The notes under the pieces are model-generated. The model was given only the letters and a program-made list of their open reading frames with translations. It had not been told where the DNA came from and ran no database searches. Position numbers and translations under genes: made by a program. From contig CM048553.1 in assembly GCA_026413225.1 (NCBI GenBank), positions 41,828,001 through 41,892,000 of the forward strand: a stretch of 64,000 bases of DNA, in the 5' to 3' direction. Shown one piece after another: positions 1-9,850 of this stretch (positions are counted from its first letter, which is position 1; each line of letters starts with the position of its first letter). Origin of the DNA: Otis tarda (lineage: Eukaryota > Chordata > Aves > Otidiformes > Otididae).

Positions 1-2669
1 GGATTGCGTTTTCTTCATAGACGCTGAGAGAATGTAAAGTGGGTCGACCGGCAGTTTTAAGAATTGCTTTTGAATCCACTCCTTTCACTTTTATCTTTCT
101 TTCTCAGCTTGAATAAATCTCTAGAGGTTGCTAATTGCAGCATGTTTTCTGTAGCGCTGGCAACACATTTTTAACCTTGCCTTCCATGGAGGTTCGTTGT
201 CACTTGACGGGCGTGTTGAGGAACAGTCGTGTTGCTAAACTCTGTCGTTCGGAGACCCTTCTGTTTTTAAATATTTGCCAGTGCAGCCTGCTGTCATTTA
301 CAGTGAGCCTTTATTGAGATCATTAAATGGAAAGTTTAAGATTAATTCCCTTTCAGGGCAAGAGGAGGAGGATAAATAACCAGTCCTGCTCGCTGTTCGT
401 TCTTAATGACTCCAGCACAGTGTGAAAGAGTAAACAGTTTTGACAAAAGACGTAATTGATTGTTTGGGTTTGACTGATCACTCAAAAATGTAGCGTGTCC
501 TCATTCAGAAGATGCTCTGCAAGGTAATGAATGTGATACTGTTAGAAAACAGGGTCTCGTGCTAAGCAAGGGTGAGGTTTCGTGCTGTGGCTCTGCTCAT
601 GGCCAGGCTGGTGGCTGCTGGGAGTGCTGGTGCTGCTCCAGCTCCATCCCTTCTTTCGGTGCCTCTCTGGTCCTCAGGGAGCTGGTTCAGAGAACCAAAC
701 CAGTGGAAAGCTAGGCTACCAGGCAGAGGAAAGATTCAAAGTGAAATATTTTCTACTGGTTTAGATCCCTGAATTGCCATATTGATTGCCAAGGTCAGAT
801 GAACACTAAGGGTGGCATGAAGGGATAGGATCTTGCAGCCATGGGCTCAGGGAGGAGGAAGGTGGGACATGTTGTTAGGTGGCAAATGGCCAGTAGATCT
901 GCAATCTGAATTCCAGAATGTGGTGGTGGGGCACACTAACAGCAAAGTTAGCGGTGGTGTGGTTATCCGTAGGCTTTCTGCATTCTCCAGCTGCCACCTC
1001 TAGTTTGTTGGGAATGAAGATGAGAGCTTTAAAGACCACCTATTGCTTGCATCCTCAGATACCCTGTAGGCATATTTGTTCTGTTCATATCATGTCTAGA
1101 TCTAACCTTGTCTTTTTCTGTCCCCTTTTGGTGTGTAAGTTTTTCTAAATACTTCTCTTTCATCCCCTAATATGCTGCTCTTCATGCTGATTTTCTGTGC
1201 CTCTGTGATTTCACTGTCAGAAGCATGGGTGATAAGCAGATGAGCAGTACATTCGGAGACTAAGTAACTTGTTTTTCCCTGTCTGTGGAAGAGTGCTGCA
1301 TATCCACAATGGGGATGTGCGGCAATGAAAATGAGAAAATACAGGAGGAGTGCATGAAAGGCCAATGAATGAAAAGGCCTGAGAATGCAAGTATTTGCCA
1401 ATTAAATTCATACTGTAGGAAGACATCCTGGGCGCATAAAAAGAACAGAAGACTCATACAATGCTTACATCTTCAGGAATGCAGAACTGTTTGAAAAGCT
1501 GAAATCAGCACCGACCTATTTATGTTACGGCTTTGCAATGCCAGTTGTGATTCTCTTGGGCTTAACTCATCCTTTCCTTCCTCATCTCACAAAATCAGAT
1601 GTGGAGCATATGCAAGGGGCTGCAGGGAAAGATTGAACAATTATCTGAACAAGTCAACAGTACCTATTAAATGTTTAGATGGTGGGCTGAAAAGGATATC
1701 TATCCTTTTGCATATCCTTTGGAGCTATCTATTTATTAAGGGACTAAATAATACTTTGTTTTGATTTTTGCTATGTATTTTGTTTCACAGAATGTTTTTG
1801 AAGCAAAGGGAGAAGCGCTACTACTGTGCTGGCTGAGGGTAGTAGATGATCAGTCGTGTGTTTGGAGCAACATAATGAAAGGTGGTCAAGATCAAGGTGC
1901 TTGTGGTTGAATCAGGTATGAAGAGCACCTTTACTGGGTGACCAAAGTCTGACCGTATGGCCGTGGCTAGATGATAACTCCCGTGAGTTTCTGGACCCTT
2001 CCTGCCTAGGGTGTGCTGACATCTCTGCCTTGGAAGGTAAAATAAACTGCAGGGGTTTCATCAAAAGGATTACATAATAGTACAAATAAACTTTCTGAAA
2101 AAGAAAGTTGAGGGTACAAACTGCTCCGAGCTTCCTCGCCAGTCAGTGCACGCACGTACATAGTTTTTGTCTTCATTATGGATAGGGATTGAATTCTGTA
2201 GCTGAAGAGTATGTTGATGCCTTAAGCAAAAGATTGTCGAATAGCTGGGAAAGAAAACTTTCCCTTTTATCGGAGGGGCGCCATCAATGCCCTTCTGTTT
2301 GTAGGATCAGCGCTTATGCCTGGTTAACTGCATCGTATCTTAGTACACATTGCTTTGCACTTCCCAGTGCCACCTTCTCCTCCTCTTCACTCCTTCTATT
2401 CTTCAGGTTCCAGGCCATGGAAAGTGGTTGGATAGAAATACCAATATTAAAGGAGAAGGGATAAGAAATATAATTTATCTATTTGTATTTCCTTTTCCCT
2501 CATTGGTGAGTTCATCCACTTGAGCTTTCATCACTCTGCACATCTGGGATTCTTCCTCCAGATAATGCAAAGTGTTTCCAATTTCTCCTCAATTTCTTTC
2601 TTCTCCTCTCTCCAGTTTCTCTTCTTTCCATTTGCTTGACAAACTGAGACCTAGACTCAGGTCTCTGGG
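1..2669. other. Unique non-coding stretch, no gene seen
   Basis: Only short open frames (under 100 codons) occur, on both strands and overlapping each other, which marks them as chance. A short hydrophobic frame near 582-764 has no ATG at its start. The stretch contains one pseudo-exon-like segment (1791-1915, listed separately) and a CT-rich run at about 2540-2640. I see no recognisable repeat. Confidence 0.6.
1791..1915 (+). other. Candidate exon or pseudo-exon, 125 nt
   Basis: A 3' splice-site-like sequence (T-rich tract then TTTCACAG) ends at 1790, and a 5' splice-site match CAG|GTATGAAG follows position 1915. The frame starting at 1791 stays open for 39 codons and then meets TGA at 1908-1910, so it could only be a terminal coding exon or a non-coding exon. 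The other two frames close early. No protein family is recognised. Such paired sites are common by chance in introns. Confidence 0.18.
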
Positions 2670-2754
2670 TTTTTTTTGTTGTTTGTGTTTTGTTTGCTTG
2701 TTTTTCTTTTTTCTTTTTCTTCTTTTTTTTGTCTTGTTTGTTTTGTTTTGTTTC
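2670..2754. repeat. T-rich low-complexity tract
   Basis: About 85 bases made almost entirely of T with scattered G and C (runs of T broken by TGTT, TGCT and TCTT). On the minus strand it would be A-rich and could be a decayed retroposon tail, but no recognisable element precedes it. Lysine-rich open frames on the minus strand are a by-product of this tract. Confidence 0.85.
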
Positions 2755-5123
2755 GGAATACAACCGAGTACCCAGGGCATGGATCACTGTGTTTGCTCTT
2801 TTCTGAGTCATTTCTAACTGGTTAACCTCCTTTTGAAAAAGTCGATGCCAGAAGTTTTGGTATGCAATAAATGCTTCGATAGCATTATTTACAGTCACTA
2901 GAATCAACTTTCTACTCCAGTTTCTGTATGTGAAAGACAGTTTTCTCTATGACTGGATTGCGTGGTAATTGTACACTGAGCTGGTCAGCCACAGTAACCG
3001 TAAATTCCTTTAAGTCACAGCTTTTCAGGTGCATCCTGTATCCTTTGTGGATGACCTATATTTTTATTTTTACATGTGTGAACTTGAGATGATACTGGGA
3101 GCCTGATTATTTGAAGTTGAGCCTACTTTATCAATTATTGTGGTTTACTGTCTAGAACTGGTCTGGTGTTTACTTAACTAGTACTGTTCTTTCAGAAGCC
3201 TTTGTCAGTGATATTATTATTGTATAGATCCAATAATATTGTATAATATTGTTAGTGTATTACTTTATGCCCCAGTTACTCACAGAATTTGAGCAACATT
3301 AGATTGAGACCAAATCCCTATAAAATTGCCTTAGAAATGTCTGTAATTGCTGATAGTTTCCCATTTACAATTACTTTTTGGGATAGATCAGCCAACTTTT
3401 AATCTATTTTATTCTCCATTGATTATGTCCACTGATAATTTTTAATTGGAATGTCACGTAAAATTAATTTAAATGCCTGACAGTAGTCTTAAGTGTATTA
3501 TTTCCCAATAGTGTTGCCAACCATACTTGTAATGATACCAAGCTTATGCGATAAGACTTCTTTTCCGTAATACTGTGTTGATTTCCATTAGTTATGCTAC
3601 TATCCCTTAATTCTTTACTGATTGCATTTCTACCATCTTTTACATTATTTTGCCTGAAATCAATATCAGGTTAGCTGATCTATAAATACCTAGCTCATCC
3701 TGCCTGCCCTCTTGAAATATTGGCTGAAAATCAGCTTTTTCAGCTTGCTGCAACTTCCCCCTCGGGCCTGGGAAACAGGATGGGATTATGGACAAACTCC
3801 TGTCGCGTCCTGCCGCACCCTCCTGACAACGCCGTCCCTGCAGAGGCAGGTTTAGCACATGTCCTGGTTCATGCACACCTTGCAGGCTGACTGTGAGAAG
3901 TATATAAATCAGCAGGACAGCTATGGAAAGGATCATATTTAAAAAAACTCCAACATTTTACTCCATCTCTAGTAGCAGTATGTCTGCGAAGGGGTGGTAC
4001 CAATACACATAATGATCCATGCATTCGTTAGTGGCATGAAGCTCTCAATCTTATAAACCCGATGGCTTCTCAAAAAATGTGTATAGTGAAGCACTAAAAC
4101 ATGGAATTGGAGAAAATCTAGAGGACAACAGGTAAGACTCATATAGCCTTGCCCACCGGCTTCTCAATCACTGGGAAGCTATTTGCTCCAAGGAGCAGGT
4201 AGCAAAACCAGTGTGTGTAAGGTGATACAGTAATGAGCACACTTGTACATGGAAAAGAGTGTTTTCCATGAAGGAAAAGGAAAGGTCTGGGAATAGAGAC
4301 GAGAAAATCTGTAGGCTTTGATGCCAGTACATTTCTATATTTGGCTTGAGGAAAACTAATGCAGAATTTGACACATTCTTTTAAGGTGATTGGAAATTTG
4401 TCCTCCTCCTTATTTTGAGAGCAGTTCTGAACTGGCCCATAATTGTCAAAGTGAAAAAGGAAATCCTGTCGTCTCTGCTATTATGGCTTAAAGCACTTTT
4501 TCAATTAAATTATCATTAGGGTTACATCATGAAAGGTATCAACATAATCCGTTTAAGTATATCTTATAAGGCTCTTTACTACCAAGAAAAATCTCCTGTC
4601 TTTCAGGTACCAAAGTTACAGGAATTAATCAATCATGGACTCCAGGGGAAAATTCAGCCTTGATGTAACTTGGTAGTAGGCATTCATTTATATCATGCCT
4701 CGGCGTGTATCTTTGTCTGCGCTAGGATTTTATATTTGTGTTATCACAGGACTTTTGTGCAGCTCTTGCATCAGGCTATTACAGCTTACACAATAACTGC
4801 TCTGTACACCGGCGTTCCCTGCTATTTTGGTTTCTATTTGATGTCATGTTTTTACATTACCTGGGGAATATTTTTGCCTGGAGGAAACAATTGAGAAAAG
4901 AGACGTATTTGAAAAGTCAGGAGTCAAAGGAGGGATAAGAACTATTTCTGAGCACAGTGAATAATTAAGAGTTAACTCACGGTGTCATAGATGAAGGGTA
5001 TTTATTACAGGTTATTTTAAACTTTCTCTGAGATGATACTGATTTTCCTGAGACCTTTGTGGGACAACCAGTCCTGTGTTTCTTGTCTGGTAGCCTCAAA
5101 TACATATGTTTTTATTTTCAGGG
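2755..5123. other. AT-rich unique stretch, no gene seen
   Basis: The interval 3050-3660 is strongly AT-rich and nothing is recognised in it. A consensus 5' splice-site match CAG|GTAAGA lies at 4130/4131, and a frame of about 31 codons is open before it, but no convincing 3' splice site lies upstream. At 4586-4605 there is a good pyrimidine tract ending TTTCAG, directly followed by GTACC. I found no repeat family. Confidence 0.55.
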
Positions 5124-5178
5124 CTATAATTGCCTCCATGTTACAGCTGGGGAACGGAGACATAGAGAGACTTAGGTT
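5124..5178 (-). repeat. MIR-like SINE remnant
   Basis: The plus strand reads ATAATTGCCTCCATGTTACAG, interrupted only slightly from the complement of the MIR core (TATTATCCCCATTTTACAG), followed by CTGGGGAAC and ACATAGAGAG, which match the MIR complement (ATGAGGAAAC, GCACAGAGAG). The element therefore lies on the minus strand, and only a part of the core survives. The assignment rests on remembered consensus sequence, not on a database search. It could be another tRNA-derived amniote SINE sharing this core. Confidence 0.5.
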
Positions 5179-5310
5179 TAAAAACATTGCCATTCACGTT
5201 TTGTTTGGAAGGCATTCACACTCATGCGGAGCTCTCACCAGGACAGGAGTTCGGAGCTTCATGAGGGTCTGCCAGCAACACTGAGATTCCCAGTCTTGTG
5301 AAGGAGCAGA

Positions 5311-5370
5311 CTTTGTCTTTTTCTCTTTTTTTTTCTTCTTTTTTTTTTCCCTTTTTTTCTTTCTTTTTCT
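5311..5370. repeat. Pyrimidine (CT) low-complexity tract
   Basis: Sixty bases almost wholly C and T, with T runs up to about ten. It encodes lysine-rich nonsense on the opposite strand. It could act as a polypyrimidine tract for a splice site, but the nearest downstream AG is not followed by a plausible exon. Confidence 0.85.
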
Positions 5371-8215
5371 GAGAGCCGATTTTGCTTTAAAACAAGCCAT
5401 ATTTTGAGTAAGTGTTTAAAACCATTGATTTGTAACTTTAAAGACTTTAATGTCTGACAGACAATGACATGCAGACTGTCTTTTAGAAGCAGGAGATATT
5501 CTGTAACGTTATCAGGAATCTACATCCCCCATGAGGTCTGAGTTGCTGCTACAGCATGGTCCGTGTTCAGAAGAAACTGCAGCTCGCTATTTTAGCACTC
5601 GTGTGATCTCTTGGCATCTCTTTCTTCACTGCCCCAAACTTCTGTAGTGCTTTCTGTCCAGCCATCCAAGTCTTTCTCAACGATGTCTCTTGAGTTTGTA
5701 TTTTCCTCATTCTTTATATAAATGATGTCAAACTCTCTTGGTTTGCATATTTACCTGGAGAAATAGTAAGTGAGGGTGAGCAGGAGTCAGTCGACACCAG
5801 TGAGCATCCTCAGCGTTGTGTGCGTGGAGCTCTGCCATCGCTCCTGTCAAAGCTGCTGATGGAGACGAGCAGGATGCCGTCAGCATGCAACGTGCTCCTT
5901 GTTCAAAATTCAGCTGTGTATTTATCTCTCAGAAACACTCTGGTCTTTTGTGAAATCGTGTAAGCTTAATTTCGAGCCTATCGCTGATCGTTCCCTCTGT
6001 TTTGATGTGAGCTAGTCTCTTGAGATGGCGGGCATCCTGGAGTGAAGAGATGGAAGCGAGAGATCTGCTAAATCTGCTGTTGCTTAGACTCTCTGCCTTT
6101 GATACTGTCTCCAGAGACTGCACTGATCTCTTCTTTTCAGTCAACAGTCTACATCCTTGCTGTGGTTTTGATGGGAGATTCCTTTAAGGCATTTTGTAAT
6201 GACAAGGTTATTTTTTCTGTGCACATGCGGTAGAATTTTGCAGAAACCTTCAAAGAAAGGGTGTTTTTTCATGTTGAACTGAGTTCACAGTTGCTTGGGT
6301 TCTTTGTAAAATTACCAAGAAATAAATTATATGAGCGACTTAATTAACAGTAAGTTAACATGAAAGGTGCCTGTTTTTTTTTCTTTTACAGCTACACCAG
6401 TTTTTTTTTTCATGGATATCTATGTATGTTGAAAAGTAACAGCTAGTAGAGTTGCCTGGTTTTTGCTGAACACAACCCCTGGTGAGCACTGGCATTAGGC
6501 ATTTGATTCGTATGTTAAAAGAAGAACCAGTGTGTTACACAGAATTGCTGTCATTGCAGACTTCTGCCTTTGCTTATGGATGAGGTCATGGGTGTTTGAA
6601 AACTCCAATAAAGCTTTTTCTTTTTTTTTCTTTTATTCTTTTTTTTTTTCACCCCAGCAATTTTAAAATTGTACTTTGCAAGCCTGGGAAAATACAGTTA
6701 GGTTTTCTTTCCTCGTTTTTGCCAGAAAGGTTTTCTTTCTCAAAAAAAGACAAGACAAATCGAAGATGTGAGAATTTTTTATTGACTGTTTTTCAGCTAG
6801 TATCCTAATGAGAAATGCTTGAGCACCATAGTCATGTGGAGGTAATTTTGCTTGTCTTATAAAGGAAAGTCTCGGTGTTTTTGCCAGAAGTAAACTTCTG
6901 GCTGGTAGTTTTGTTGACTTTTTTTTTTCTCTGGGATTTGTTTTGAGACCCAGTGGAGGTGACTGCTCTGAACAACAACTTTGTTTTTCTCTTGGAAAAT
7001 ATTCTGTTAGAGTTTTGGGAGTTTTTAAGTATACTGAAGAGGTTAATATTTTCGTGGTGAATTTTCTTAATTGGAGAGTTGTTCTCCATGCTGCCCATAT
7101 ATGAACCATGTCGCCAGGCAGGGCTGCTGGTTCAGCTGTAGGCACAAAGGGGAAGCGCGTAACCCAGCGTTAGGTTTGCTCCGTGATGATGAATTGCATT
7201 TCAGGGTCTGCAGCGATGGATAACTTCGTGACAGAGCCAGGTCTACCCATGACAAAAGCAGATCTCCTGATGTTTTCACGGGGAAGATGCTGAGAAGTTT
7301 GAGCAGGAACAGGAACAAGAATAGGCTGCAGCAATACAGCCACTTCGTCTTTGTTAGAGGAATTATCTCTGAAGTATGGTGCACTGATTTCCAGTCGCTG
7401 TAGTTATTAAATATTCAAAACAGGGGATTAGGGATATCATGGAAGTGCAGACAGATCCCTCTAATGATAGCGTGGCTGTCAGGAACATGCCAATATGATC
7501 TGAAGAGAAATTGCAGTCTAGGCTATTTGTATCTGTGATACGGTCTTATTCTAGTGCCGTTACAAAGACTTATGTTAATTGAGCAAATCTCTTTTGAAGT
7601 CGTTTGATTTCCCCTGTTATGTGTAAGACCCAATAATGACTATTCTAATGTGCTAATTATATTTATTTATTGATCTACCTTTTATTTAGAGAAGACAATC
7701 CAAACAAGAAGCTGCGGCATGTATTGTGGAGGCCTGTGGCAAAGCATGCCCGCAGTTTGGTACGTCAGTGGTGGTGAAGAAGGTACTCTGCCTGGGGTTT
7801 TGTTTCAGAATAGCTGAGTAGTAATGCAGACGAGTACATTAATCTCCCTAACTATTCAGAAATGAACGATCAGGTACAATAACCTATTATTTATTGCTCT
7901 TCCAGTATGTCTGTTCCATAAGATTCTCCATTAAAATTAAAATATAGACGCTGTAACGGCTGGTTTAAGAGAGTCTATGGCTTTGCTGTTTGGTGCTGGA
8001 GCATTTTTCACTGTCATTTCCAGCAGGTTTCGTGCCATGCCGGTGTCCCCCACCAATGAACAGTGCAGGGTTTACACCGAAATGATGCCCGTGGTTATTT
8101 AGAAGGACCCAAGGGGCAGGATTTGGTAGCAGGCAGTCAGGTAGAATGCATCACCGTCTTGGTGAGCCACTGGCAGCCGAAAAAGGCAGCAGGCACAGTT
8201 CATTCTTGTAGTACA
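5371..8215. other. Unique non-coding stretch with T tracts
   Basis: Open frames are short, apart from one minus-strand frame of about 160 codons at 6663-7145, whose length owes much to a T-rich plus strand. T-rich tracts occur at 6380-6410 and 6614-6650. One candidate exon (7690-7782) is listed separately. On the minus strand around 5755 a pyrimidine tract, CCAG and GTAA sit directly together (see findings). No repeat family is recognised. Confidence 0.55.
7690..7782 (+). other. Candidate exon or pseudo-exon, 93 nt
   Basis: A pyrimidine-rich tract ending ATTTAG precedes 7690, and AAG|GTACTC follows 7782. The interval is 93 nt, an exact multiple of three, and all three forward frames are open across it. 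It is richer in G and C than the AT-rich sequence on either side. An alternative 5' site, TTG|GTACGT, lies inside at about 7759/7760. No protein family is recognised from any frame. Chance pairing of splice-like sites is a serious alternative. Confidence 0.22.
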
Positions 8216-8264
8216 GTAGCTCCACTGAAACAAATGGGAGCAGTTGTTTCAGTGCATAAATACC
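8216..8264. repeat. Old sauropsid interspersed repeat fragment (CR1/L3-like)
   Basis: The segment CCACTGAAACAAATGGGAG followed by CAGTTGTTTCAGTG resembles the tail motif seen in old sauropsid LINE-type repeats, in which a segment like CCACTGAAGTCAATGGGAG is flanked by short inverted TTAC/GTAA pieces. Only about 50 bases are recognisable. The family name is from memory and uncertain. Confidence 0.4.
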
Positions 8265-8749
8265 TATGTTTCCCATTTCTCTTTTTTTTTTTTCTTTAGG
8301 TAAACAACTGACATTTATTTTGTAATCTTGCAGAGGGATTCCCGAGCCCACTGCTTTGTGCAGCGGTGAAACCAGAATTAGGTGCGTAGGCATTTTAATA
8401 GCTACCCATGCCTCCAGAAGGCTTTTGTATGTAATAAACTTTTACTAGGAGAGGGACAATAACAACTATTCATTGTGTGGCATAACTTCATTTTCATGTT
8501 TATTACAGATTTAGCCCTAATCTTTCATTATGTACTTAGGCAAAATTATCCTTAAGGTTCTTGGAAACAAACCAAGAAGCTTAAGGTAGACCCTGTAGTA
8601 GACATCTCTGCCCCTGCTATGCTGTAATGTAACTCTTCTGACTATTGATTGATGTATTTCACTGCACATGAATGTGCCAAATCCTATCAAGCCACACTGC
8701 TTGAAAGACCATATGAACACACAGCCCCTGCTTTTAGAGTTTAACATTT

Positions 8750-8898
8750 AATCGGAGGAGACGGACAAACAGGAAGAGCAGAGGTAATGGAGAAGGGAAG
8801 CGTGGGGATTAGATTTCCCTGCCCAGGGTGACATGTGGAATTTGTGGCAGAGCTGGAAACTAAACCCAGGTGCCCTGAGCCCTACTCCAGGGCTACCA
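8750..8898 (-). repeat. MIR-like SINE remnant, well preserved
   Basis: In the plus orientation the segment shows, in order, an A/G-rich part matching the complement of the MIR core, then GATTTCCCTGCCCAGGGTGAC, close to the MIR complement's GACTTGCCCAAGGTCAC, then GGCAGAGCTGG and AAACCCAGGTGCCCTGAG. These are the diagnostic blocks of the tRNA-related 5' part of MIR-type SINEs read on the opposite strand, so the element is on the minus strand. This is the clearest old SINE in the window. Assignment is from consensus recalled, without a search. Confidence 0.68.
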
Positions 8899-9816
8899 AC
8901 CTCATACAGGCTGTGGCATCACTATGTATCTCGAGTGGGACAAGACCCCAGGAGGGCTCTGGTCAAGTGCTGCGTTGGCAGCAGGGCCAGCTCCAACATC
9001 AGCCCAGATTGCTCCCCGCTTTTTCCAGTCTGGCCCTGAACAGGGGAGAGGTTTATATGGCCATTGTCAGGAGACCTGCTCCGCTGCCTACCTGGCCTCC
9101 TGCTGAAAACGTCTTCCCTGCACTCAGCCAGAGCATCCCTTCTTGCCACCTCTCCCTCCTCTAATCCTGCCAAGAAAGAATGATCAAACATATCCATTAT
9201 TTTATAGGCTGCTAAAAGTGGGTAGCCAAAATCAGATCTGTAGTCTGGTGACCAAAAATACCTTCACCAGGTATTTGGAAAACAAAACATAACAGTGCAT
9301 TTCAAAGAGCTCTCTTGTTTTTCAGGGAAGGCTCCTCCCAGTTTCATTTTGGAGTTAACGATTGGAGGACAGATGCTTATTCCCCTTGCCAGGCCATTGT
9401 TATCTTATGTTTCCTCTGAAGAACCATTTCTTTACCCAATTTACAAAAACTCAGTCGGTATTGCGTAACATGCCATTCACCTGTTGGTGGTTATGTTATG
9501 CTGGCATTAAGCAGACTGGGTATTAATATAACTGATGTTTATATATAGCTCTGGTTTTATATATAGATCTCTGTATCGTTCTGCTTCTTGAGCTGCCCTT
9601 TTATTCCAAATGGCTTTGAAATTCAATTTATCTTTAATTACAACAGATGTATAAATCCAGGATTAAGGGTGAAGAGTTCCATTGTTCTCTTGGCCTTTTT
9701 CTTTTTTTTTTTTTAAATGGGATTTGTGGGTAGTCAGCACTGTTCCGGATTTTGTCTCTGATGTTTCCTTTCTTTTGGTATATAATAACTTGTCTATCAG
9801 ATAGAGAGCTTTAATT

Positions 9817-9818
<2 letters not shown>
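8899..9818. other. Non-coding stretch after the MIR remnant
   Basis: The interval 8900-9170 is GC-richer, and four short frames overlap there on both strands, which is the pattern of chance openness. At 9538-9548 and 9556-9566 the 11-mer TTTATATATAG occurs twice. The rest is AT-rich and shows nothing recognisable. Confidence 0.5.
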
Positions 9819-9848
<30 letters not shown>

Positions 9849-9850
9849 TA
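9819..9850. repeat. (AT)n microsatellite plus T run
   Basis: Eleven uninterrupted AT units (9819-9840) are followed directly by a run of nine T and then an A. This is a likely polymorphic site and a likely point of assembly or length error. Confidence 0.95.

Noticed and set aside
582-764. Hydrophobic signal-peptide-like frame
   Set aside because: No ATG at its start and only 60 codons. A leucine-rich frame arises easily from CTG-rich DNA.
4036-4130. Possible exon ending at CAG|GTAAGA
   Set aside because: The 5' site is strong and the frame before it is open for about 31 codons, but no 3' splice site with a pyrimidine tract lies upstream.
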